Notes under the pieces: model-generated | Told to the model about the DNA's origin: nothing | Databases searched by the model: none | What the model saw: only the letters and a program-made list of their open reading frames with translations | Shown: positions 33,918 through 43,329 of the stretch, one piece after another | How positions within the stretch are numbered: position 1 is the stretch's first letter | How the letters are laid out: the number at the start of each line of letters is the position of its first letter | Program-made: the position numbers and the translations under genes | NCBI GenBank assembly: GCA_963802355.1 | Contig: CAWDIV010000039.1 | Location: 248,001-312,000, forward strand | Length of the DNA stretch: 64,000 nt | Direction: 5' to 3' | Origin: SG8-41 sp963802355 | Lineage (GTDB): Bacteria > Pseudomonadota > Gammaproteobacteria > Burkholderiales > SG8-41

Positions 33918-34886
33918 CTATTCCATTTTGACGCCGGTATCCTTCGCGACCTTCTGGTACTTGGTGTTTTCCCGGCGCACGAACTCGGTGAATTGCTCCG
34001 GCGTCATCGGGTCGAGCCGCACCCCGAGGTCGTCGATCCTCGTCCTGGTCTCGGGGAGCTGCAGGATGCGGTTCACCTCGGCGTTCAGCTTCACGACGAT
34101 GTCGCGCGGCGTGCCGGCCGGGCCCATCACGCTGTACCAGTTCCTGACGTCGTATTCCTTCAGGCCGATTTCGCGCAGCGTCGGCACCTCCGGGATCTGC
34201 CGATCGCGCTCGGCGGTGGTGACCGCGAGCGGGCGCATTCTTCCCTGCTTCAGGTAGACGGCGACCGAGGACAGGGTGTCGAAATTCATAACGATGTGTC
34301 CGGCCAGGATGTCGATGATCGCGGGGGTGCTGCCCTTGTACGGGACGTGCGTGAGCTTGATTCCGGTGGCGCGCATGAACATCTCGCCCGCGAGGTGGTT
34401 GGTGCTGCCGACGCCGGGAGAGGCGAAAGTGAGCTCGCCCGGATGCGCCTTGGCGAGCGCGATCAGCTCCTTGACGTTGCGCGCCGGGGTCGATGGATGG
34501 ACAACGAGCACGTTGGGCGCGTAGCCGATGTAGGCGATTGCCGCGAAATCGGTCAGCGGATTGTAGAGCGGCTTCGACACCATGTATGGTGCGATCGCGT
34601 TCGAATTCACGTGGCCCGTCAGCAGCGTGTAGCCGTCGGGCGGCGCCTTCGCGACGATGCTCGCGCCTATCATTCCCGTCGCCCCGGGACGGTTGTCGAC
34701 GATGAACTGGTGCTTCCACGTTTCCGTCAGCTTTTGCGCGAGCAGTCGCGTGACGATGTCCGTGCCGCCGCCGGGCGGGAAGCCGACGATCATGCGGACG
34801 GTCTTGGTCGGGTACTGCTGGGCGCCGGCGGGAATTGCCGCCGCCAGCGCCAGGATAAAAACCGGAAGCCAGCGCAAATAGGTCAT
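33918..34886 (-). CDS. Bug/TctC-family periplasmic receptor
   Basis: Receptor of 322 residues from ATG 34886, 20 bases after the stop of the PEP-mutase-family gene; an earlier in-frame ATG overlaps that gene. Signal peptide ends PAGAQQ. Ligand loop FPPGGGTDIVTR, then GATGMIGASIVA, PDGYTLLTG, THVPYKGSTPAI and PTLREIGLKEYD. Tight spacing suggests co-transcription with the upstream enzyme. Confidence 0.93.
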   Translation of the reverse strand: MTYLRWLPVFILALAAAIPAGAQQYPTKTVRMIVGFPPGGGTDIVTRLLAQKLTETWKHQFIVDNRPGATGMIGASIVAKAPPDGYTLLTGHVNSNAIAPYMVSKPLYNPLTDFAAIAYIGYAPNVLVVHPSTPARNVKELIALAKAHPGELTFASPGVGSTNHLAGEMFMRATGIKLTHVPYKGSTPAIIDILAGHIVMNFDTLSSVAVYLKQGRMRPLAVTTAERDRQIPEVPTLREIGLKEYDVRNWYSVMGPAGTPRDIVVKLNAEVNRILQLPETRTRIDDLGVRLDPMTPEQFTEFVRRENTKYQKVAKDTGVKME

Positions 34887-34908
34887 GCTCTCTGTGGCTG
34901 TTGTTGAT

Positions 34909-35829
34909 TTACCTGTTGCCATGGCGGGTAGTTTCGTCTTTTTTCTGGCGCGCTTCGACGGTTTTCTCCTCGATCTCGTAGTACTCATTCAGGCTGATGA
35001 TATCCTCGACGTCCTGACGCGCTTTGACGAAGTCGGCCTCGGAGATGCCCTTGTAGTTGCCGGTCTCGCGCAGTTCGGCCAGCGCCTTCTTGAGGAAATG
35101 GAACGCGGTGCACAGCACTACCTGCGCCTCGATGCAGCCGACGTAGCCCATCTGTTGCAACTCCTGACGCGAGAATATCGGGCGACCGTCGCGGTTGCCG
35201 CGGCTCTGCACGTAGACGAGCGGCAGCCGGCAGACCTTGGTCGCCTTTTCTGCCTCTGCGGGATTGCGCGGGAATAGGAGTCCCAGATCGGCGCCGACGT
35301 CCGCGGCTCGGTTCAAGCGCATGCTCGCTTCCTCCAGACCCAGCGCGCGGCAGGTATCGGTGCGCGCGATGATGACGAAATCCGGGTCGCTGCGGTCGCG
35401 CTCCTTGACCGAGTACTCGACCTTTTCGACGAACTCCTCGACCGGTATGCCGTGCACGACGTACTTGTGATAGTGGGCGCGCTTGGGGAAAAGCTGGTCC
35501 TCGATATGGATGCCCGCGACGCCGAAGCGTATGAACTCACGCATGGTGCGCATGGTGTGCACGGGCTCGCCCCAGCCGGCGCCCGCATCGGCGATCAATG
35601 GAATGTCGATGGCCTGTGCGATGTCCGCGGCGAGCCGCACCTGCTCGGTCATGGTGAGCAGCGGCTCGGTGATCGCGGTCGAGCCGCCGGTCACGTAGCC
35701 GCCGATATAGGCCGCCTCGTAGCCGAGCGACTGGACCAGCCGCCCGCCGATCGCATCGTAGACCGAAGGCATATGCAGGAAAGTCTTGTTGCGCAGCAGC
35801 GCGCGCAGCTTGGTGGATTGCCGCTCCAT
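34909..35829 (-). CDS. Isocitrate lyase/PEP mutase family protein, atypical active-site loop
   Basis: I start at ATG 35829 (GAGGAAAACG upstream), giving 306 residues; sequence before it is repeat. TIM-barrel with MPSVYDAIGGRLVQSLGY, IPLIADAGAGWGEP and FGVAGIHIEDQLFPKRAHYH. In lyases of this superfamily the last segment reads KRCGH, with the Cys acting as acid/base; here it is KRAHY. The sister at 51183 has the canonical loop. PDFVIIARTD is intact, so metal and carboxylate binding should persist. Hydrolase chemistry (oxaloacetate hydrolase-like) or a different reaction is possible. Confidence 0.85.
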   Translation of the reverse strand: MERQSTKLRALLRNKTFLHMPSVYDAIGGRLVQSLGYEAAYIGGYVTGGSTAITEPLLTMTEQVRLAADIAQAIDIPLIADAGAGWGEPVHTMRTMREFIRFGVAGIHIEDQLFPKRAHYHKYVVHGIPVEEFVEKVEYSVKERDRSDPDFVIIARTDTCRALGLEEASMRLNRAADVGADLGLLFPRNPAEAEKATKVCRLPLVYVQSRGNRDGRPIFSRQELQQMGYVGCIEAQVVLCTAFHFLKKALAELRETGNYKGISEADFVKARQDVEDIISLNEYYEIEEKTVEARQKKDETTRHGNR

Positions 35830-35852
35830 CGTTTTCCTCAGAGTTGGTGTTT

Positions 35853-35957
35853 CGGGGTGAAGCGGTGAAGAGGTGAAGAGGTGAAGGGGTGAAGAGGTGA
35901 CGTAGGCGGATTGCTCCACTTTCTGCTTCACTGCTTCACTTCTTCACCGCTTCACTC
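35853..35957. repeat. Paired GGTGAAGAG repeat
   Basis: Left arm (35857-35902): GGTGAAGCGGTGAAGAGGTG and further nine-base units. Right arm (35928-35956): CTTCACTGCTTCACTTCTTC units. On the minus strand the right arm contains the TGA stop of the receptor at 35952. This dialect is found only here. Confidence 0.88.
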
Positions 35958-36915
35958 GATCTTGATGTTGCCCTTCCTGATGATGTCCGTGAACCGCGCC
36001 TTCTGCTCCTTCAGGTAGCGGGCGAAATCCTCCGTGCGGCGGAAATCCACTTCGAGGCCGGCCGTCGCGATGCGCTCGCGCACGTCGGGTGACTGCATGG
36101 CCCGGTCCACCGCCGCCGAGAGCCGATCGATGATCGGCTTTGGCGTGCCCGCCGCGACCATGACCCCGATCCACGCCGCGACATCGTAGCCGCGCATGTT
36201 GGCGACCGTCGCGAGCGGCTGGAGGTCCGGCGCGAGTGCGCTCGACCGCGCGATCGTGATCCCGTAACCCTTGAGGCGGCCTGCCCTGATGTGCGGCAGC
36301 GTGGCGGCGACCGTTTCGAGCGCATAGGAGATCTGGCCGCTGGAGACGTCGATGAGGGCGGGCGCGCTGCCCTTGTACCGGTACATGCGTGGCTTTCAAC
36401 CCGTTCATGTTATTGAACCACTCTGCAACGAGGTGCGAGCTCGCGCCGGTGCCCGAGGACGAGAAGGTGTATTTCCCGGGGTTCGCCTTGACCAAGGCGA
36501 TGAGCTCGAGCGCATTCTTCGCCGGAAACGACGGGTTGGTCACCAGCACGAACGGAGACAAGCCCACGTTCGCGACGGGCGCGAGGTCCCGCTCGTAATC
36601 GTAAGGCGCCTTCTGAAGAAGGGGACTGATCGTTATCGGACCGGCCGAGGCTGCAAGGAGGGTATAGCCGTCCGGCGCGGCCTTCGCGACGACGTCGGTG
36701 CCGATCATCCCGCCGGCACCCGGACGGTTATCCGCCACCACCTGCTGGTTCAGCAATTCCGTCAGCTTTTGCGCGACCACGCGCCCGGCGAGATCCGTCG
36801 CCTGCCCGGGCGGCCACGGTATGACCATGCGCAGCGGCCGGCTGGGATAGTTCTGCTGAGCGACGACTGCCCCCGCGAACGCGAGCAGAGCCAACGTCGC
36901 GATGATTCGCTTCAT
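35952..36915 (-). pseudogene. Bug/TctC-family receptor, one frameshift
   Basis: Complete receptor of about 321 residues when joined: signal peptide ending GAVVAQQ, ligand loop WPPGQATDLAGR (Gln where Gly is usual), GAGGMIGTDVVA, APDGYTLLAA and THVP-YKGSAPAL. A single extra G near 36380 splits the frame exactly between the Pro and Tyr codons of the VPYKG motif. Everything else is intact, so a sequencing error is likely. Confidence 0.86.
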
Positions 36916-36961
36916 TCCGATATTTCGCAGCCGTCGCTTATCCTTCATCCTCATCCTTCAT

Positions 36962-37004
36962 TCTCAAACACAGTCACGAGTCACCGGTCACGAGTCACGC
37001 TTCA
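36962..37004. repeat. GTCACGAGTCAC repeat
   Basis: CAGTCACGAGTCACCGGTCA and CGAGTCACGCTTCACC. On the minus strand the run starts with the TGA stop of the heme-c lipoprotein gene (AGGTGAAGCGTGACTCGTGA). A related run lies upstream of that gene's start at 39211. Confidence 0.7.
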
Positions 37005-39188
37005 CCTAGCCAGCGGATCGGGCCGCATCTGGAACTTCACTACCTTGGGCCGGTTCTCCTTGCCGCCTTCGACGTGGAAGACCGTCGCGGTTGGAGCTCG
37101 TCGCCCACAGCGCCCTTGCCCTTCCAGCCGCCATTCGGGATCGTCGATGCGCCCTTCCGCCCACTTGGCGAAGAAGCCCATGGGGTAGGGCACGCGCAGG
37201 GTGACGAACTTGCCATCGACGAGGGCGAAGTAGCGAATCGTTGATGTTGCCCGTGGCGATCGGCACGTTCTCGCCCAGGCCGAGCGTGTTGAACTGGTCG
37301 ACCCACGTGTAATAGCTCGCCTCGGCGCTGCCATCGTCCGTCACGTCCCTGAACTGCGGTCCGGGCAGGCGGTACAGCGTCCAGCCTTCGGGGCAGTGCT
37401 TGCCCGTTGCCGTGTCGGCCCGTTCAACGGCCCCTTGCACTTGCGCCGGTCGAAGCTGCCGAGATGGCCGCTCGCGTACGACGCCCAGAAGACGCCGTTG
37501 CTGTCGATGTCGCCGCCGCGCGCGCCCGTAGCCGGGGAGCGGCGGCTCGTAGATCTCCGTGAGCGCGGTCTGGGTCGGGTTCGGCTCCCGGGGCAACGCG
37601 CACGACGTAGCTCGGGAACGGCGCCAGCGACGTGCCCCAGACCGAGCCGTCCTTGGGATTGACGACCACGCTGTAGCATGTTCGACCGCGACCCGCTTGT
37701 CCTTCGTTGGGGTCGACCGGCTGGTTCGGGCTCCACCCATTCGTCGCGCTTGCCGTTGCCGTTGGCGTCGAGGATGAACGGCGTCCAGCCTTGGGACCTG
37801 ACCTCGTCGCCGGTTTCCTCGAACATCTTGCGGTTGAGCCAGCCGATGACGCCCATGCCGCCGCCGCCGCTCGAGGTCCACAGCGTATTGTTGGCGTCTT
37901 CGGCGAAGATGAGATGGTGCGTCGGAAAGCAGGTGCTGATGAGCGTCCATTTGTTCGCTGCGGGATCGTACATCGAAAGATGGCGGCTCGCGCGTTTCGA
38001 GCGGGAATACTCTCGCCGAGGGATGGCTCCGAGCCCTTCTTGCAGAAATCGGGGTTGCCGGGAGGACGAACGCGCGCGGTGACCCACACCCGCCCCTTCT
38101 CGTCCATCATCGGGTTGTGCATGCTGCGTCTGGCTGTCCCAGATCGGCTCCGCGCCCCAGTATGGCGAAGGCGCCATCGGGTCGGTGCGGTGGGACGGCG
38201 TCTTCGGATCGCGCACCGGATGTTTCACTTCCGTCGCAGTGTGCCTGACCGGGTCGAGGACCGGCCACATAGTCCGTGCTGTTCTCGGCGCCCCGTAAAA
38301 CTTGCCGTTGGCATTGAGCGTGGGATTGCGCCGGTCGGTCCCGATCAAGTCGTGCATGTAGGCGGTGGGACGGCTCCAGTCCCACAGCGTGAGCACGACG
38401 TTGCGCTCGACGCCCTGCGGCCGCGACGGCTGCGCGAAGGGCAGTTCGCCGGCGGCGATGCGATCGGTCCAGTCGCCAATAGCTCCAGCGCCCGCTCGGT
38501 GCCGAGGCGGCTCGTCGCGTTGATCATGTTGTTCATGCGCCTGTCCCGAAGCGATGCGCCGCGCCCAGGCCTCGGTTGAACTCTTGAAGTGCGCGAAATC
38601 CTTGCGGCATGGTGCGCGTCGCCTTGGTGCCGAGCGCGTGACACGACATGCAGCCATTGGTCTTCACCGAGTTCAGCCATTCGATTTGCGGCGCATGCCC
38701 TCGGCGATGCCGTTGCCTTTCGGGCCCGTGCCGGGGAACTCGCTCTTGGCGGGAATCTTCGAGCAACGAGTACCAGTAGATGGCCGGGTAATACTCCGCG
38801 GCCGCGGCCGGCATTCGGCGCGGGGACCGCGGTGAGGTTGAGGAGCTTCCCGGGCGCGGTCCGCACCTTGGGCGAATCGACCAGTCCGTAGCCGCGCACC
38901 CATACGCTGTAATTGGCTTTGGGAAGTTCGGGCATGACGTAGCGCCCGCGCATCGTCGGTGACGACGATCTTCGCGTACTTGGTCGGCAGGTCGGTCGTT
39001 TCCGCGATCACCCAGACGCCGGCCTCCGGGCCCTTCGCGCCCGTGACCACGCCGCCCAGGTCGTTCTCGCCGATGCTGACGCCCTCGGCACTGCGTTGGG
39101 AACTCATGTCGGCCGCGCACGCGGCCAGGAGCGCGGCGATGCCGGCCGCGGCCATGCCCCAAAAAAAACCATTCCGTGTCGTCCTCAT
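37002..39188 (-). pseudogene. Lipoprotein with regulatory beta-sandwich and c-type heme motif, many frameshifts
   Basis: Joined, this encodes a lipoprotein of about 720 residues. GGAGGAG precedes ATG 39188; the lipobox is ALLAAC. A CarboxypepD_reg-like beta-sandwich follows (GVVTGAKGPEAGVWVIAETT, PELPKANYSVWVRGYG). Then a heme-binding CMSCH in TNGCMSCHALGTK, and a long propeller-like region with MHNPMMDEKGRVWVTARVR, TLWTSSGGGGMGVIGWLN and SYASGHLGSFDRRKC. The C-terminus is KFQMRPDPLAR. At least eight frame changes occur; one resolved case is an extra C near 37250. The family is found in proteobacteria near alcohol or acid oxidation genes; the role is unknown. Confidence 0.72.
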
Positions 39189-39204
39189 GTTCTCGCTCCT
39201 CCAG

Positions 39205-39310
39205 TAAAGAACCGTGACTCGTGACTCGGACATGATGTCGTACGGAGTGTCGGGTGTCGAGTGTCGCGTGTCGAGTGTTACGCGATCTTCCCTCGTCCCT
39301 CGACACTCAT
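39205..39310. repeat. GTGACTCGTGACTC and GTGTCGAGTGTCG repeats
   Basis: GTGACTCGTGACTCGG at 39211-39229, GTGTCGGGTGTCGAGTGTCG at 39246-39268, and an inverted CCTCGACACTCATTCCTCG near 39297-39316. They fill the spacer between the heme-c lipoprotein start and the receptor relic. Confidence 0.65.
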
Positions 39311-39385
39311 TCCTCGTCACTCTGCGCGTGCTTGACCCGAACATCGCTCGCACCGAAAATCGAACTCGGTTCTGCGGAGGTGACC

Positions 39386-39448
39386 ACGCTACGGCTTATC
39401 CTCCCGTTTTCGGCGGGGGCGCCCAGCGACGTCCTGGCCGAGGAGCAG
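39386..39448 (+). pseudogene. Relic of a Bug/TctC receptor N-terminus
   Basis: The frame translates as TLRLILPFSAGAPSDVLA, which matches the first strand and ligand loop of Bug receptors (typically VRLIVPFPAGGPSDVLAR). No signal peptide precedes it and no further receptor sequence follows; the next gene starts six bases downstream. It is a short remnant, probably of a deleted receptor gene. Confidence 0.55.
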
Positions 39449-39453
39449 AGTAA

Positions 39454-40473
39454 TTGGAAGCGAAGGCAAGCAACCTGCTCGACGCGGACACGGCCGAGAG
39501 CGTGCGGCTGAGCGCCGCTGAGGCGATCGCGCTGGGCGAGCGCGCGCTCAAGCGCGTCGGCTACGGCGGGGAGGAGGCGCGCATCATCGTGGACCAGCTC
39601 GTCGACAATGCGCTGTGCGGCTACAAGTTCGCCGGGCTGCCGCGGATACTGGCCATCGCCGGCGACGAGAAGACGCGCAAAGCGCGCTCCCCCGTGAAGA
39701 TCGTGCACGAGACGCCCGTGTCGGCGCTGCTGGACGGCGGGAACAACGTCGGTTACGTCGTGGCGTACCGCGCTGCCGAAGTCGCGATCGGGAAGGCGCG
39801 GGCGAGCGGTATGGCATCGGTAGGCGCCTACAACGGCTACTACAGCGGCCGTAACGCCTATTTCGTGGAAAAGATCGTGCGCGAAGGTTTGGTGGCATTC
39901 CACGCGTCGAGCGCGCACCCGCGCGTTCTGCCGCCCGGCGGCGCGCGCCCGATGCTCGGAACCAACCCGATCTGCTTCGGCTTTCCGTCCGACGACGGGC
40001 CGGTGATCTTCGACATGGGCACTGCCGCCCTCATGTGGGGCGAGGTGATGCTGCACGCGCATCTCGGGGAGCCGTTGCCCGAGGGCGTCGGCTTCGACGA
40101 GCACGGCCGGGCATCGCGCGACGCGGCAGCGGTGCTGAAGGGCGGCGTCGTGCCGTTCGGCGGTCACAAGGGTTACGGCCTGTCGTTTGCGATCCAGGCG
40201 CTGGGAATACTGGCGGGCGCGGCGCTCGCGAAGGGACAGGTGCGGGACTACGGCTTCCTGTTCTGGGCGGTCGATCCGAATGCGATGCTGCCCGGCGGCG
40301 AGTTCAAGAGCCAGATGTCCGAGTTCGTGCGTCAGATCAAGGCGACGCCGCGCCAGCCGGGCGTCGAGGAAATCCGCATTCCTTCCGAGCGCGCGATGCG
40401 CGAGCGGGAGCGCCGGCGCAAGGAAGGCATAGTGCTGGAGCGCAAGGTGGTCGACGCCTTGCGGGCGCTTTGA
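39454..40473 (+). CDS. Malate/L-lactate dehydrogenase (Ldh2) family oxidoreductase
   Basis: A 339-residue NAD(P)-dependent oxidoreductase of the malate/L-sulfolactate/ureidoglycolate dehydrogenase family. Family landmarks: LDGGNNVGYVVAYRA, GAYNGYYSGRNAYF (catalytic His replaced by Tyr/Ser context is unclear), LGTNPICFGFPSDDGPVIFDMGT, and VPFGGHKGYGLSFAIQAL near the C-terminus. The start is TTG at 39454 with GAGGAG ten bases upstream. It oxidises a 2-hydroxyacid to the 2-oxoacid. The receptor relic directly upstream suggests it once formed a receptor-dehydrogenase pair. Confidence 0.88.
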   Translation: MEAKASNLLDADTAESVRLSAAEAIALGERALKRVGYGGEEARIIVDQLVDNALCGYKFAGLPRILAIAGDEKTRKARSPVKIVHETPVSALLDGGNNVGYVVAYRAAEVAIGKARASGMASVGAYNGYYSGRNAYFVEKIVREGLVAFHASSAHPRVLPPGGARPMLGTNPICFGFPSDDGPVIFDMGTAALMWGEVMLHAHLGEPLPEGVGFDEHGRASRDAAAVLKGGVVPFGGHKGYGLSFAIQALGILAGAALAKGQVRDYGFLFWAVDPNAMLPGGEFKSQMSEFVRQIKATPRQPGVEEIRIPSERAMRERERRRKEGIVLERKVVDALRAL

Positions 40474-40532
40474 GACAAGTGATAGGTGGTAAGGGTCAAG
40501 ACACCCGGGATGCCCGAATCAAACCGGAGTGA

Positions 40533-41780
40533 TCAGGCAACGGCGGGCGTGGCGTGCTTCGGCTCGTCTTTCGGCATGAAGACGATCAGCACGTTGGCGA
40601 AGAGTATGGTACCGGCGAGGAAATAGAACGCCGTGTAGATGTCCGAGGCGTCGGCGATCATCCCGAAGGCTCGCGGGCGCGACGCTCGCGCCGAGGTGCT
40701 GGATGCCGAACTGCAGCCCGACGCCGCTGCCCGCGCAAGGTCTCTGGGGGTGGCTTCCACGGCCCACGCCTGCAGCACCGGGCGCATGGCGTAGAGGAAG
40801 AAGCCGACCAGCGCGATGAACAACACGAAGGCGAAGCTCTTGCCGGCAAGCGCCATGAACACGATCATCACGCATGTGAGGACCATGCTCGACATGACGA
40901 TGCGCTTGCGGCCCATCTTGTCGGAAAGGTGCCCGCCGATCGGGCTCGCGGCGAAGCCCGCGACCTGCATCAAGGACAGGCAGACGCCGACGGCGAACGG
41001 CGAATAGTCCAGCTCGTACGCGAGATAAACCGGGAGGAACGTGAGCAGTCCGGTCTGGGTCATGGTGCGGAACGCCGAGCCGATCGACACCAGCATCAGC
41101 GCACGGTTCTTGAGCAGGCTCGCGAAATCCTTCAGATAGTTCTTCACGCCGCGCGATTTGCCGCCGGCGTTGACGTGGTCGTGCGACGAGCTCATCGTGA
41201 ATGCGCCCAGCATGACGAGAATCATCGCCGCCATCACCAGTCCCGGCACGACGTTCATGACGACCACCGTGCGCCAGCTGAACCAGGCGAGGAGCGCGCC
41301 CACGACGAGCGGGGCGAGCCCGTCGGCCAGGTTTCCGCCCATCCCGTGGAAGGAGATCACCAGCCCCTTGCGCTCGGGATAGCGGTAAGCGAGCGTGGTG
41401 ATCGCGGCGGGATGCCAGAGGTTGTTGCCGATGCCGACCAGCGTCACGCACACGAGCAGCATCCAGTAGCTGTGCGTCAGGGCAATCAGCGCGTAGGGAA
41501 AGCCGACCCAGAAGAGCGACGTCGCCATCAGGTAGCCCTTCTTGCCGACCATGTCCACCACCATGCCGCCAGGGAGGTTGGAGATCGCGCTCACGATGTG
41601 CTGCGTGGTCATGATCAGGCCGATCTCTGTATAGGAGAGCCCCAACTCCTTGCCGATCAGCGGCAGCAGCAGGTAGAAGGTCGCGGTATACCAGTGGGTG
41701 AAGGCGTGCCCGGCGGATATCAGCCACACGTCCTTGAAGGAACGTGACAGCACGGACGGCGATGCGGCAACGGTGCTCAA
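40533..41780 (-). CDS. Major facilitator superfamily transporter, short internal frame disturbance
   Basis: A 415-residue, 12-helix MFS permease. The N-terminal half has GHAFTHWYTATFYLLLPLIG, NLPGGMVVDMVGKKGYLMA (the MFS loop 2-3 signature) and ALTHSYWMLLVCVTLVGIG; the second half has PIGGHLSDKMGRKRIVM. Between about 40669 and 40735 the frame is lost and regained: one extra base near 40669 and a -1 or +2 change near 40733. The original segment probably read AGSGVGLQFGIQHLGASVAP. Substrate unknown, likely a small organic anion given the surroundings. Confidence 0.88.
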   Translation of the reverse strand: MSTVAASPSVLSRSFKDVWLISAGHAFTHWYTATFYLLLPLIGKELGLSYTEIGLIMTTQHIVSAISNLPGGMVVDMVGKKGYLMATSLFWVGFPYALIALTHSYWMLLVCVTLVGIGNNLWHPAAITTLAYRYPERKGLVISFHGMGGNLADGLAPLVVGALLAWFSWRTVVVMNVVPGLVMAAMILVMLGAFTMSSSHDHVNAGGKSRGVKNYLKDFASLLKNRALMLVSIGSAFRTMTQTGLLTFLPVYLAYELDYSPFAVGVCLSLMQVAGFAASPIGGHLSDKMGRKRIVMSSMVLTCVMIVFMALAGKSFAFVLFIALVGFFLYAMRPVLQAWAVEATPRDLARAAASGCSSASSTSARASRPRAFGMIADASDIYTAFYFLAGTILFANVLIVFMPKDEPKHATPAVA

Positions 41781-42001
41781 GATACGGACTCAGGGCTCAT
41801 CGCGATTCTGTGAATGATAACACTCTCAATTCCTGCACCGTTACGCCGGGCGCCGGCTTCCTGATTCCACGATGAGAACTACTCCCGCGGGCGTGACCGC
41901 CGGCGCGCGCTTGCCGCGCCTTCCCTGCGCGCCTAACATGAACTCAAAGCACTAGATGGCCGGGAGAAATCGTCGTTCGCGGTACACCTCAGGGGAAGAT
42001 C

Positions 42002-43116
42002 ATGAACAAGACGCATCTCGTACTCGCACCGGTCATCGTGCGTGCTCTTGGCGCTGGGTTGTTCACAGCCGGTTCCGCGCGGCGCCACGCCGCAGGGAGT
42101 TGAGGGCGGGCCGCGCTTCGTGGTCGATCCGTTCTGGCCGAAGCCGCTCAAGGAAAACTGGATCATCGGCCAGGTGGCCGGGCTGCATGTTGACAGCCGC
42201 GATCACGTCTGGATCCTTCACCGCCCCAACACGCTGCTCGCCGACGAGAAGGTTGCCAAGCCGGATCAGGCGAGGCGCTGCTGCGCAGCCGCGCCCGCCG
42301 TGACTGGAGTTCGACACGGAAGGTGTGTTCGTTCGCGGCTGGGGCGGTCCCGGACAGGGCTACGACTGGCCGAAGAACGAGCACGGCATATACGTCGATC
42401 CCGAGGGCTACGTATGGGTCGCGGGGAACGACGCGGCCGACAACATGATTCTCAAGTTCACGCGCGAAGGCAAGTTCCTGATGCAGATCGGCAAGCCCGG
42501 CAAGTCGGAAGGCAGCGCCAGCCGGACCCAGCTCGGGCGCCCGGCGAACATGGAGATGGACGTCGCCGCGAACGAGCTGTACATCGCCGACGGCTACGGC
42601 AACAAACGGATCCTGGTGCTGGACGCGAAGACCGGAGCCTACAAGCGGCACTGGGGCGCGTACGGCGGCACGCCGAGCGACGAGAAGCTGCCCGCGTACA
42701 GCGCCTCTGCGCCGCCTTCGAAGCAGTTCGCCAACGCCGTGCACTGCGTGCGATTGTCCAGGGACGGACTGGTTTACGTCTGCGACCGGGGAAACAACCG
42801 CATACAGGTATTCAAGAAAGACGGGGCGTTCGTGACCGAGCTTCTCGGGGTACAGCTGTCCCTGACCGATACCGCCGATCTCGTCTTCTCGCCGGACGCG
42901 GCGCAGCGTCATATCTATCTCGCCGACGGGCAGAGCAGCTACATCCACATTCTGTCCCGCAGCGACGGCAAGCAGCTCGGCAGCTTTGCCCGTCACGGCC
43001 GCCAGGCCGGCGAGTTCCGCTCGCTCCACAACCTTGGCACGGACTCGAAGGGGAATCTCTATACGGGCGAGGCGGGGTTCGGACGGCGCTTGCAGAAGTT
43101 CGTCCGCGTCGACTAG
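42002..43116 (+). pseudogene. NHL/beta-propeller lipoprotein, frameshifted
   Basis: Paralogue of the propeller protein at 1704. Starts at ATG 42002 after AGGGGAAG; with one base removed near 42041 the N-terminus becomes a lipoprotein signal (VVLLALGCSQP). It then shows RFVVDPFWPKPLKENWIIGQ, GWGGPGQGYDWPKNEHGIYV, ELYIADGYGNKRILVLD, GLVYVCDRGNNRIQVF and NLYTGEAGFGRRLQKFV. A second frame change (net +1) lies between 42255 and 42305, where the conserved PPVLEFD is interrupted. Probably a surface or periplasmic protein of unknown activity. Confidence 0.8.
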
Positions 43117-43329
43117 TATCGCGTCCCGCAAAATCTTTTTCATGATCGGTCCAGGCAGCTCGCGAACTTGCGCGATAGCAGCGGCGCAGTTGTGCGCATT
43201 CCGATGGTACCTGGAACTGATTTCATAAATGGCTGATGTTCATCCGACCCGGCGCAGGGCTTACGCTCGGGCGACGGAGGCGATGTGATTTGCCGGAAGG
43301 CGTCATCCCCGCCGTTCCTAATAAACCTG

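Noticed and set aside
32961..34907. A 648-codon plus-strand open frame
   Set aside because: It is antisense to the aldolase and a receptor with clear family motifs on the minus strand, and its translation is rich in Arg, His and Asp without any domain. High GC favours such shadow frames.
35830..35931. N-terminal extension of the PEP-mutase-family protein
   Set aside because: The extension is translated GGTGAAGAG repeat; ATG 35829 has its own ribosome binding site and matches the family start.
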